From assembly GCA_002362625.1 (NCBI GenBank), contig DEUP01000026.1, positions 1-23,399 of the forward strand: a DNA stretch of 23,399 nucleotides, written 5' to 3'. The number at the start of each line of letters is the position of its first letter. The stretch's first letter is position 1. Source of the DNA: Clostridiales bacterium UBA3259. GTDB taxonomy: Bacteria; Bacillota_A; Clostridia; Oscillospirales; Oscillospiraceae. The translations under genes were made by a program, and so were the position numbers. The notes under the pieces were generated by a model. The model was not told where the DNA came from, searched no databases, and saw nothing but the letters and a program-made list of their open reading frames with translations. Shown piece after piece: positions 7,468 to 13,186 of the stretch.

Positions 7468-7496
7468 TTGACAAACGCCGGTAAATAGGGTATACT
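7468..7496 (+). promoter_or_regulatory. Promoter of tRNA-Val
   Basis: Consensus TTGACA (7468-7473), a 17-base spacer and TATACT (7491-7496), about 20 nt before the mature tRNA 5' end. A short CGCC-TGAA-GGCG hairpin lies in the 5' leader. Confidence 0.85.
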
Positions 7497-7522
7497 GTCA
7501 AAGTCGCCTGAAGGCGTAGCAT

Positions 7523-7599
7523 GGACGATTAGCTCAGCTGGCTAGAGCATCCGCTTGACGTGCGGAAGGTCATAGGTTCGAGTCCTATATCGTCCACCA
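7523..7599 (+). tRNA. tRNA-Val(GAC)
   Basis: A 77-nt cloverleaf with encoded CCA. The acceptor stem is GGACGAT (7523-7529) with ATCGTCC (7589-7595). The anticodon stem TCCGC/GCGGA encloses the loop TTGACGT, giving anticodon GAC. The T arm is ATAGG-TTCGAGT-CCTAT. The 3' end from 7580 onward is the left copy of the 21-bp repeat bounding a mobile element, so integration has rebuilt rather than destroyed the gene. The serine recombinase gene runs antisense into the last 15 nt. Confidence 0.95.
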
Positions 7600-7600
7600 T
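7580..7600 (+). repeat. attL: left copy of the 21-bp element-boundary repeat
   Basis: The sequence from the T loop to one base past CCA (GAGTCCTATATCG...ACCAT) is repeated exactly at 14021-14041 in the same orientation. Identity ends abruptly on both sides, as expected of an integration core. Confidence 0.9.
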
Positions 7601-9030
7601 TCGGACCGTACTCGAACTTTTGAGTGCGGTCCTTTTTCTTGTATGTTGTAGAAGATCATCGCCCGGCCGTTTCTGACCTCGATCCGGGCGATGAACGTGT
7701 CAACGAGACGCTGCCGGAAGGCGGCGTCTTTTGTATCCCCATTTCTGAACGAACGAAGCCAAGCCCCGACCGCCTCACTGGTGAGCCGGGGCTTTTTCAA
7801 TTCTGCCCGCTCGATCTCCACGAGCAGCTCCTCCTCTTCGGCTTCCAGCTCCGCCAGGCGACCGGCGAGGCCCCGGGCCCCGGTGCCCTCCTCGATGGCG
7901 TCCAATATGTTCCGCTGGCGCTTCCGGTTTGAGTCGAGCTGCTTCCGGTATGCTGCGGCCGGATCCAGAGCGTCCTCCTGCTCCTGGATCTCCAGGATCC
8001 GGACCGTGAGCTTCTCGATCATGTCCTCGGTCAGCATGTCCTCGACCGTGGCCTCGATGACCCGATCCTCGAAGTGATCCCGGGGGATCGGCTTCAGCTC
8101 GCACTTCTCGCCGCGCTTCTTCGCGCCACACTTGTAATAGTGGTACACCTTCCCCGTTTTACTGGTGCCGGACTCCCCGTTCAGCATCGCCCCACAGTAT
8201 GAACAAAAACATTTACAGCTCAGCAGATAGTCCACTTTTGCCCTCCCTGCCGCGTTATTGCGCGGCGTCCCGAAGTGTTTGGCCGCCTCCTCGAAGGTGG
8301 CCAGGTCGATGATGGGATCCGTCAGGATCTCAACCCCCTGGATCTCGAAGCGGCCGAGGTACTTTTCGTTCCGTAACATCCGATAGATCACGGCCTGGGT
8401 GATCGGCTTCCCGCGCTGGCCAGTGACGCCGTGCTTTCGGAAGAGCTCGACCAGCTCCTTCGTCTGGGCCCCGGCGTTGTGCATCCGGAAGGCTTCCCGG
8501 ACAACGGCAGCCTTCTCCTCGTCGACGATGATGTGCTTCTCGTCGTCCACCGTGTAGCCGATCGGCAGCGGCGCCCCACAATACTGTCCCTTTTTCGCGG
8601 TCTCCCTCATGCCCCTGACGATCTTCTGCCGGAGGTCTGCGGAGTAATACTCGGCCAGGCCTTCCAGAACGCTCTCCAGGATGATCCCCTCCGGCCCCTC
8701 CGGGACAGACTCCTCAGCATACAGCAGACGGACGCCCGCCTTTTTCAGCTTCATTTTACTGAGGGCGATGTCCTGCCGGTCCCGCCCGAAGCGGTCGATC
8801 TTCCAGACGATCACGCACTCGAAGCGATGCTGCTCCGCGTCGTGCAGCATCCTCTGGAACTCATTCCGGCCGACGATGCTCTTCCCTGAGATGTGCCGGT
8901 CGGCATATATTTCAACGATCTGGATCCCGTTTCTCTCTGCATAAGCCTGGCAGTCAGCAACCTGGCCCTCGATGGACTGGTCTGTCTGGTTTGGTCCTGC
9001 AGAGTATCTCGCATAAATAGCACCCAGCAT
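7585..9030 (-). CDS. Large serine recombinase (site-specific integrase)
   Basis: A 481-residue serine recombinase. The resolvase-type catalytic domain begins YARYSAGPNQTDQSIEGQ, with nucleophile Ser10, and includes IVWKIDRFGRDRQD with the conserved arginines. The recombinase domain follows (NEKYLGRFEIQG and surroundings). A zinc-ribbon contains CKCFCSYCG and later YKCG and KCELK, and a glutamate-rich coiled coil (LAELEAEEEELLVEIE) precedes the C-terminus. I choose the ATG at 9030, 7-8 nt after AGGAGG, over a TTG at 9039. That RBS sits in the last codons of the upstream gene, so the two are coupled. Unusually, the last codons (Trp-Trp-Thr-Ile-stop) are read from the complement of the tRNA-Val 3' end, inside the integration core. 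Confidence 0.95.
   Translation of the reverse strand: MLGAIYARYSAGPNQTDQSIEGQVADCQAYAERNGIQIVEIYADRHISGKSIVGRNEFQRMLHDAEQHRFECVIVWKIDRFGRDRQDIALSKMKLKKAGVRLLYAEESVPEGPEGIILESVLEGLAEYYSADLRQKIVRGMRETAKKGQYCGAPLPIGYTVDDEKHIIVDEEKAAVVREAFRMHNAGAQTKELVELFRKHGVTGQRGKPITQAVIYRMLRNEKYLGRFEIQGVEILTDPIIDLATFEEAAKHFGTPRNNAAGRAKVDYLLSCKCFCSYCGAMLNGESGTSKTGKVYHYYKCGAKKRGEKCELKPIPRDHFEDRVIEATVEDMLTEDMIEKLTVRILEIQEQEDALDPAAAYRKQLDSNRKRQRNILDAIEEGTGARGLAGRLAELEAEEEELLVEIERAELKKPRLTSEAVGAWLRSFRNGDTKDAAFRQRLVDTFIARIEVRNGRAMIFYNIQEKGPHSKVRVRSEWWTI
7603..7637 (+). terminator. Element-borne terminator for tRNA-Val
   Basis: GGACCGTACTC (7603-7613) pairs with GAGTGCGGTCC (7622-7632), 11 bp with one G-T wobble and an 8-nt loop, followed by TTTTT. 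It starts 4 nt after the tRNA CCA and acts on the plus strand only, since the minus strand has no T-run after the stem. It lies wholly within the recombinase coding sequence on the opposite strand. Confidence 0.8.
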
Positions 9031-9035
9031 AAGCG

Positions 9036-9470
9036 TCAACCTCCTATCTTTGCAAGTGCTTCATCATGAAGCTGCTGCACCAATGCAACATTGGCCGCCG
9101 ACATCTGGTAGTAGTACGGCTCCAGCGCCGTCTGAAACTTCTCAAACTGGGAGCGCTTTCCTCTAACAGTTTTGACTTTCTCAGCGTTCAGCAGAGTCTT
9201 CTGGAAGTATCTCAAAATGAAATCACGGGTGGCGGCTTCCTCCTGCTCCTGAGCCATTCTCAGCACCTCTGCGGGCTTCGTACCCTTAAACTTGACATAC
9301 TTCGAGAGCTCGGTCAGCTTTCCGGCCAAGTCTTTCAAACTCGCGTAATCAGTAAAAAACGAGTCTGGATCCGTGGTATTGTTTACTACGTCCCGGGCTT
9401 TTCGCATATCGTCCAGCCAGATGGGAGCGAGGAGCTCTGCGTTTTTCTTTTTCTCTTTGTGTCCAAACAT
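9036..9470 (-). CDS. Hypothetical protein between repressor and recombinase
   Basis: About 144 residues, mostly helical and charged, with no signal peptide or membrane segment. Features are a basic N-terminus (FGHKEKKKN), a central FFTDYASLKDLAGKLTEL and a C-terminal EPYYYQMSAANVALVQQLHD. I do not recognise a characterised family. It is tightly placed: its ATG at 9470 shares bases with the repressor stop, and its stop overlaps the region just before the recombinase start, so all three form one coupled operon. A GTG at 9473 is an alternative start. The position suggests a role in element control, such as a recombination directionality or accessory factor, but this is only inference from location. 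Confidence 0.75.
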   Translation of the reverse strand: MFGHKEKKKNAELLAPIWLDDMRKARDVVNNTTDPDSFFTDYASLKDLAGKLTELSKYVKFKGTKPAEVLRMAQEQEEAATRDFILRYFQKTLLNAEKVKTVRGKRSQFEKFQTALEPYYYQMSAANVALVQQLHDEALAKIGG

Positions 9471-9901
9471 CACTGTCGCCCTCCTATTTTTCGGGAGTTC
9501 TTTGCCAGGTCATTCAGCAAAAAGTCCATATACAGAGCCACCCGGCTCTCCAGTTCTTTGATCTTCTCCTCAGTGACCTCATACTCAACTCCGTCATGGG
9601 TGAGGATCACGTTTCCGTCTGCATCATACAGCACAACCCAGCCCAGGAGCTTCATCTGCTGCTCCAGACAATAAGAGAAGCTGACCGTCTTCCGGTCTTC
9701 TGTCCAGCCGGAGAACTCGATGGCGGTCATCCCTAACGCTTTAGCAAAGGCCGGAACTTTTGCCCGTGGAACATCCGCCGCGCCGAGCTCGATCTTGTTG
9801 ATCGAACTCTTATGCTTATAGCCCAGTATCTTCGCCAGGTCTTCCTGACTGAGGCCAAGCTCTTCCCGTCTTTTCTTAATTTTCTGCCCTAAATTATCCA
9901 T
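9470..9901 (-). CDS. XRE-family (cI-like) repressor
   Basis: A 143-residue regulator. The N-terminal helix-turn-helix of the Cro/cI type is clear: IKKRREELGLSQEDLAKILG (about 8-27), then KHKSSINKIELGAADVPRAK and AFAKALGMTAIEF. The C-terminal half is not the peptidase-type domain of LexA-like repressors but a short domain with a helical, acidic region (EEKIKELESRVALYMDFLLNDLAK). The RBS GAGGAGG is 9 nt before the ATG. It is divergent from the phage-gene promoter across a 155-bp operator region with GTAGAA/TTCTAC sites. This fits a lysogeny-type repressor controlling both directions, including the downstream recombinase. Confidence 0.88.
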   Translation of the reverse strand: MDNLGQKIKKRREELGLSQEDLAKILGYKHKSSINKIELGAADVPRAKVPAFAKALGMTAIEFSGWTEDRKTVSFSYCLEQQMKLLGWVVLYDADGNVILTHDGVEYEVTEEKIKELESRVALYMDFLLNDLAKNSRKIGGRQ

Positions 9902-9926
9902 TGATCACAACCTCCTCGGAGAAATC

Positions 9927-9935
9927 ATTATACCA
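9927..9935 (-). promoter_or_regulatory. Extended -10 promoter of the repressor operon
   Basis: On the minus strand, TGGTATAAT: a consensus TATAAT with the TGn extension. No good -35 is seen at the right distance, so the extended -10 probably does the work. It is about 25 nt before the repressor start codon. Confidence 0.6.
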
Positions 9936-9974
9936 TGAGAGGCAAAAAATTTCTACTTTTTCGGAAAAAAATAG

Positions 9975-10003
9975 TTGACTTTCTTTCTGCCCGGAGGTAC
10001 ACT
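9975..10003 (+). promoter_or_regulatory. Promoter of the phage-type plus-strand genes
   Basis: TTGACT (9975-9980), a 17-base spacer and TACACT (9998-10003), directed into the genes from 10057. It is divergent from the repressor promoter and followed closely by the candidate operator at 10012-10028. Confidence 0.7.
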
Positions 10004-10011
10004 ATCCACGG

Positions 10012-10028
10012 GTAGAAAAATATTCTAC
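10012..10028. promoter_or_regulatory. Candidate repressor operator
   Basis: GTAGAA-AAATA-TTCTAC, a 6-bp perfect inverted repeat with a 5-nt centre, just downstream of the plus-strand -10, in the initial transcribed region. A further TTCTAC half-site lies at 9951-9956, near the repressor promoter. This spacing is typical of sites for XRE-type repressors. Confidence 0.6.
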
Positions 10029-10056
10029 TCAACAAGCGAGAGGAGGACACACCTAT

Positions 10057-10299
10057 ATGGCAACATTGAGAGAAACCGCGAGCAGTTACGCCGATGAGAT
10101 CCGCGAGGGGATCGCCTGGGTCGTGGTATGGAAAACCGGGCGAGGCTGGAACGCCTCAGCGTTCTGGCTGAGCTGCGACACTGACGTCTTTGAGGATGAT
10201 GACCTTCCGGAAGTCCGCAAGATCCTGGAGCAGGACCCCAACGCCGTCATGATATTACATGATGACCGGCAGCAACGAGGGCTGGGTGCTCTTCATTGA
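10057..10299 (+). CDS. Small phage-type protein, C-terminally truncated
   Basis: An 80-residue reading frame with a good AGGAGG 10 nt before the ATG. The first ~65 residues (IREGIAWVVVWKTGRGWNAS and PEVRKILEQDPNAVM) look like a small conserved protein seen in Firmicutes prophages. From about residue 66 the sequence changes character (basic, glutamine-rich), and the same DNA in another frame becomes reverse transcriptase. I infer that a deletion near base 10250 removed the end of this gene and joined it to the interior of the next. Function unknown. The family likeness is from memory and moderate. Confidence 0.6.
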   Translation: MATLRETASSYADEIREGIAWVVVWKTGRGWNASAFWLSCDTDVFEDDDLPEVRKILEQDPNAVMILHDDRQQRGLGALH

Positions 10300-11185
10300 T
10301 TTCTCCGGTTATTATGGCAATCTCCAGCATGAGCCGATCCTGGCCACGCTCGACTATTTCATCCGGCGAGAGCAGGAGCCGGACGTCGCTCAGGTGGCCA
10401 TGACACTGATCCGGGACATTTTCAGGACCTTCGAGCTGGACGTCTCCCGCTTCTCCGATGAAGAGATCGCGGAAATGTACCACAGCAAAGTCGACCCGAT
10501 GATGAACCGCTTCACAGATCCGAAACTGCTGACCGGTGAAAAGACGCTAAAGAAAGGCGTTGACATCGGCAACCAGGTCTCTCAGGACGTCGGGATCGTT
10601 CATCCATACCGGATAGACAACTACATCTCGATCGTGATGGGCTGCAAGCTCTTCGGCAGATGTACCGATGACACGCACATCATCAGCGACAGCAAAGAAT
10701 TTCTTTTGACCGTGCTGGAGGGCGTGAGGCAGATCGCTGAAGAATACGGCATCATTATCAACGAGAAAAAGACGAGGATCTGCAAGCTGTCCAGCTTTTA
10801 CCGCTACCTGCAGATCGGCTACTCTCTGACTGACACGGGGCGCGTGATCCGGAAGATCCACCCGAAGGCAGTCACCCGGGAGCGCCGCAAGCTGAAGGCC
10901 TACAAGCGGAAGCTGGATGCCGGAGAAATGAGCTATTTTGACGTGGAGAACTCTTTCAAGTCATGGCTGGGCGGCAACTGGAAACGCATGTCAAGGCAGC
11001 AGATCAGCAACATGAGCCTGCTATATTATCAACTTTTCGGAAGGAGACCAACATGGAAAAAAGGACATTCAAGATTACGCTGGCTGATGGGACAGCCCTG
11101 GAGGGACTCACCCTCAACGGCAACAACTACATCAGCGACAAGAAAGTCACCGAGGACGTCTTCCGGGACAACCTCAGCAAAGTGA
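10259..11185 (+). CDS. N-terminally truncated phage-type reverse transcriptase
   Basis: A 308-residue frame holding the palm of a reverse transcriptase. Motif A is VLFIDFSGYYGNLQHE with Asp14. The motif-B-like GVDIGNQVSQDVGIVHPYRI is at 100-119. The catalytic pair is in GRCTDDTHII (Asp137, Asp138), and the primer-grip-like region INEKKTRICKLSSFYRYLQI follows. The usual Tyr/Phe of the YxDD box is Cys here. The fingers region that should precede motif A is absent: only about nine residues stand before it and no ribosome binding site is seen, so the start at 10259 is probably accidental. The last ~45 residues overlap the next gene and look like frame-shifted readthrough past the normal end (about YYQLFGR). 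Probably inactive; RT class not assigned. Confidence 0.75.
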   Translation: MMTGSNEGWVLFIDFSGYYGNLQHEPILATLDYFIRREQEPDVAQVAMTLIRDIFRTFELDVSRFSDEEIAEMYHSKVDPMMNRFTDPKLLTGEKTLKKGVDIGNQVSQDVGIVHPYRIDNYISIVMGCKLFGRCTDDTHIISDSKEFLLTVLEGVRQIAEEYGIIINEKKTRICKLSSFYRYLQIGYSLTDTGRVIRKIHPKAVTRERRKLKAYKRKLDAGEMSYFDVENSFKSWLGGNWKRMSRQQISNMSLLYYQLFGRRPTWKKGHSRLRWLMGQPWRDSPSTATTTSATRKSPRTSSGTTSAK

Positions 11186-11373
11186 CCATTGAGGGCCCGG
11201 ATGGCGCCCAGGAGCACGAAAACATGAAACTGGTGCAGATCTGCAAGATCGGCACAAAATACTGGTTTATCCTGGCTGACAAGACCGCCGACGAAGTGGC
11301 CAAGGAAACGATGGAGGCCAAGATGAACGAGATGGAGCAGGCCATGAAGGTGCTGCTCACGGGGGAGGTATAA
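11053..11373 (+). CDS. Conserved phage-type hypothetical protein
   Basis: 106 residues. The start at 11053 is set by GGAAGGAG 7-8 nt upstream; an in-frame ATG at 10963 lies inside the reverse transcriptase gene. The N-terminal part is beta-rich (FKITLADGTALEGLTLNGNNYIS), and the C-terminus is helical and acidic-amphipathic (ADEVAKETMEAKMNEMEQAM), perhaps a short coiled coil. No characterised family is recognised. It lies between the reverse transcriptase and a binding-module protein, just upstream of a holin, so it belongs to the tail-end/lysis segment of a phage genome. It overlaps the 3' end of the reverse transcriptase frame by 133 bp, which supports that frame being abnormally extended. 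Confidence 0.72.
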   Translation: MEKRTFKITLADGTALEGLTLNGNNYISDKKVTEDVFRDNLSKVTIEGPDGAQEHENMKLVQICKIGTKYWFILADKTADEVAKETMEAKMNEMEQAMKVLLTGEV

Positions 11374-11376
11374 GCT

Positions 11377-11814
11377 ATGGACATGATGAAATTAGCCGCT
11401 GAGATGCGGACCGCTTTGCAGTATTTTGTCACCACTTTGGACGCGGAGACCCAGCTGGACAAGATGCTGGAGATCCCCTCCATGTTCCCGGCCTATGAGG
11501 TGGGCAAAGCCTACAAGGTCAAGGACGTCATCTCCTACGGCGTGAACTCCGTGGGCGATCCCCAGCTCTATCAGGTATTGCAGGACCACACCAGCGCTGC
11601 TGAGTGGACGCCTGACACCGCCACGAGCCTCTACAAGGCCATCGGCGTGATCGAGGGCGGCTACCCGGTCTGGGTGCAGCCTCTGGGCGCTTCTGACGCC
11701 TACAACACCGGGGACATCGTGAGCCACAACGGCACCCTCTACATCTCCACCATGGACGGGAACGTCTGGAGCCCTGAGACATACCCGGCAGGCTGGGAAG
11801 TCTATGCCGAGTAA
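11377..11814 (+). CDS. Phage protein with two carbohydrate-binding-like modules
   Basis: 145 residues starting 3 nt after the previous stop, with GGAGG 8 nt before the ATG. After a helical N-terminus (about 1-30) come two similar repeats. The first is around AYKVKDVISYGVNSVGDPQLYQVLQDHTSAAEWTP; the second is ASDAYNTGDIVSHNGTLYIS followed by VWSPETYPAGWE. The pattern Y..GD.V...G..Y.......P......W is that of small chitin-binding-type (CBM5/12-like) modules, common in phage tail-tip or baseplate proteins, where they bind surface sugars. The second repeat is the clearer one. It precedes the holin gene, as such proteins often do. Confidence 0.75.
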   Translation: MDMMKLAAEMRTALQYFVTTLDAETQLDKMLEIPSMFPAYEVGKAYKVKDVISYGVNSVGDPQLYQVLQDHTSAAEWTPDTATSLYKAIGVIEGGYPVWVQPLGASDAYNTGDIVSHNGTLYISTMDGNVWSPETYPAGWEVYAE

Positions 11815-11835
11815 ATAAAAAGGAGGTACACAAGT

Positions 11836-12306
11836 ATGAAAAACGGAATTTGCACAATCGTGGGAGTGGTGGGCAGCTTTATCGCCTCCCTCTTCGGCGG
11901 CTGGGACACGGCCCTGGTCACGCTGATGATCTTCATGGCCGTGGACTACATCACCGGCCTCGTCGTCGCTGGCGTGTTTCATAAGTCCCCGAAGACTGAC
12001 GGCGGCACGCTGGAGAGCCGGGCCGGGTGGAAGGGCCTCTGCCGCAAAGGCATGACCCTCCTGGTCGTGCTGGTAGCCTGCCGCCTGGATCTGATCATGG
12101 GGTCTAACTTCATCCGGGATGCAACGATCATCGCCTTCATCGCGAACGAGACGATCTCGATCATTGAAAACGCGGGACTGATGGGCGCGCCTACTGTGCG
12201 GCCTGTGACGGTATGTTCTATAAAGGGAAAACCGTTGTGGTGGCAGGCGGCGGAAATACGGCTGCGGCGGATGCCCTCATTCTTTCCCGAATCTGCAAAA
12301 AGGTGA
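11836..12306 (+). CDS. Phage holin (holin 4 family), 3' end replaced
   Basis: The first ~117 of 156 residues are a phage holin of the toxin-secretion/phage-lysis type. Membrane segments lie at about 5-22, 26-45 and 76-93. The family stretches AVDYITGLVVA, SRAGWKGLCRKGMTLLVVLVA, and IIAFIANETISIIENAGLMG are visible. Holins form membrane lesions that let the phage endolysin reach the wall. AAGGAGG lies 9 nt before the ATG. After ENAGLMG the frame runs out of phase into thioredoxin reductase DNA for about 39 unrelated residues, so the natural C-terminus is lost. No endolysin gene follows. Whether the hybrid is stable or lytic cannot be told. Confidence 0.85.
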   Translation: MKNGICTIVGVVGSFIASLFGGWDTALVTLMIFMAVDYITGLVVAGVFHKSPKTDGGTLESRAGWKGLCRKGMTLLVVLVACRLDLIMGSNFIRDATIIAFIANETISIIENAGLMGAPTVRPVTVCSIKGKPLWWQAAEIRLRRMPSFFPESAKR

Positions 12307-12722
12307 TCCTTGTCCATCGCAGAGATACCCTGAGAGCAACGAAGATCTACCATGAGGCACTGAAGAATGCAGGAAATATCGAATTCCAATGGAATCGTGA
12401 GATCATCGGTCTGCTGGCGGAAGATGAGATGACTGGAGTCCGGCTGCGGAACCTTAAGACCGGAGAGGAGGGTGCCCTCCCTTGTGATGGTGTGTTCGTT
12501 AGCATTGGGAGAAAGCCTTCCACAGAGCTGGTAAAGGATCAGCTGACCCTGGATTCAGCGGACTATGTTGTGGCAGATGAGAGCACCCGAACCAACATCC
12601 CAGGGGTATTTGCTGTAGGAGATGTCCGGACCAAAGCCCTTCGTCAGGTTGTGACTGCGGTGGCTGACGGAGCTGTAGCAGCTCATTTTGCGGAGGAATA
12701 TTTGGCTGGGAGGCAGGAATAA
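12189..12722 (+). pseudogene. Thioredoxin reductase-like protein, 5' half deleted
   Basis: The frame opens with AYCAACDGMFYKGKTVVVAG, the redox-active CxxC of low-Mr thioredoxin reductases joined to the NAD(P)H-binding loop GGGNTAAADAL. It ends with the FAD-contact motif TNIPGVFAVGDVR and AVADGAVAAHFAEEYL. The N-terminal FAD-binding portion, normally about 130 residues before CxxC, is missing and replaced by holin sequence out of frame. The first ATG (12213) has no ribosome binding site, and the overlapping holin frame continues to 12306, so translation is doubtful. Once it would have moved electrons from NAD(P)H via FAD to a disulfide partner, plausibly feeding the adjoining redox genes. Confidence 0.85.
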
Positions 12723-12724
12723 AG

Positions 12725-12952
12725 ATGAAAAAGTGGTTGAAGCCCATCTCGTTTACCGCAGGGGGTGCATTGATGGGACTCATTTACGATTCTTTTGCAG
12801 GGTGCTCCACCGGCACCTGCCCTTTAACTGCCAACCCATTGAGCACTGCTGCCTATATGGGATTCGCAGGGCGGCTTTTGTCGGGCAGGAATGAGACGGC
12901 TCATGCAAGACGTAGGAGTCTATCCGGAAGCGGATACAGTGTTAATTCGTAA
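12725..12952 (+). CDS. DUF6132-like small membrane protein
   Basis: 75 residues, starting 2 nt after the thioredoxin reductase stop. The first ~50 residues hold two hydrophobic stretches flanking GCSTGTCPLTANP (Cys27, Cys32), which resembles the DUF6132 family of tiny membrane proteins of unknown role, often near redox or sulfur genes. The C-terminal ~22 residues are basic and serine-rich and do not resemble the family, so the end may be frame-shifted. It is in one operon with the genes on either side. The paired cysteines next to a CxxC reductase and ferredoxins suggest a thiol-redox role, by inference only. Confidence 0.65.
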   Translation: MKKWLKPISFTAGGALMGLIYDSFAGCSTGTCPLTANPLSTAAYMGFAGRLLSGRNETAHARRRSLSGSGYSVNS

Positions 12953-12973
12953 TAACATAGCAGGAGGGCATTT

Positions 12974-13186
12974 ATGGAAACGAAAGTCAGAAAACGTAGA
13001 AAAGCGCATGTAGACAGCAGTCACTGTGTGGCCTGTGGATGTTGTGAAAAAGTGTGTCCTTTACAGGCCATTACCATTTGGAAGGGAATCAGAGCCGTGG
13101 TTGATATGGAGAAATGTGTAGGCTGCGGAAAATGCGCAAAAGAATGTCCGGCGTCTGTCATTCAGATTCAGGAGGTACAGGCATGA
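12974..13186 (+). CDS. 2[4Fe-4S] ferredoxin-like protein
   Basis: 70 residues with two canonical cluster motifs. CVACGCCEKVCP is at about 19-30 and CVGCGKCAKECP at about 48-59, each supplying three cysteines to one cluster and the fourth to the other, as in bacterial 2[4Fe-4S] ferredoxins. A basic N-terminal tail (KVRKRRKAH) is added. AGGAGGG precedes the ATG at 6 nt. The stop overlaps the next start (ATGA). It should pass low-potential electrons between the neighbouring flavoprotein (now broken) and the membrane iron-sulfur protein. Confidence 0.92.
   Translation: METKVRKRRKAHVDSSHCVACGCCEKVCPLQAITIWKGIRAVVDMEKCVGCGKCAKECPASVIQIQEVQA

Noticed and set aside
10057..11814. Possible diversity-generating retroelement (reverse transcriptase near a tail-type protein)
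   Set aside because: I see no near-identical template/variable repeat pair with adenine-biased changes and no accessory variability gene; the target-like gene is not a C-type lectin fold, and the RT is truncated.
12213..12722. A stand-alone functional oxidoreductase starting at the first ATG
   Set aside because: Homology extends upstream of this ATG through the CxxC motif, there is no ribosome binding site, and the FAD-binding half is missing.
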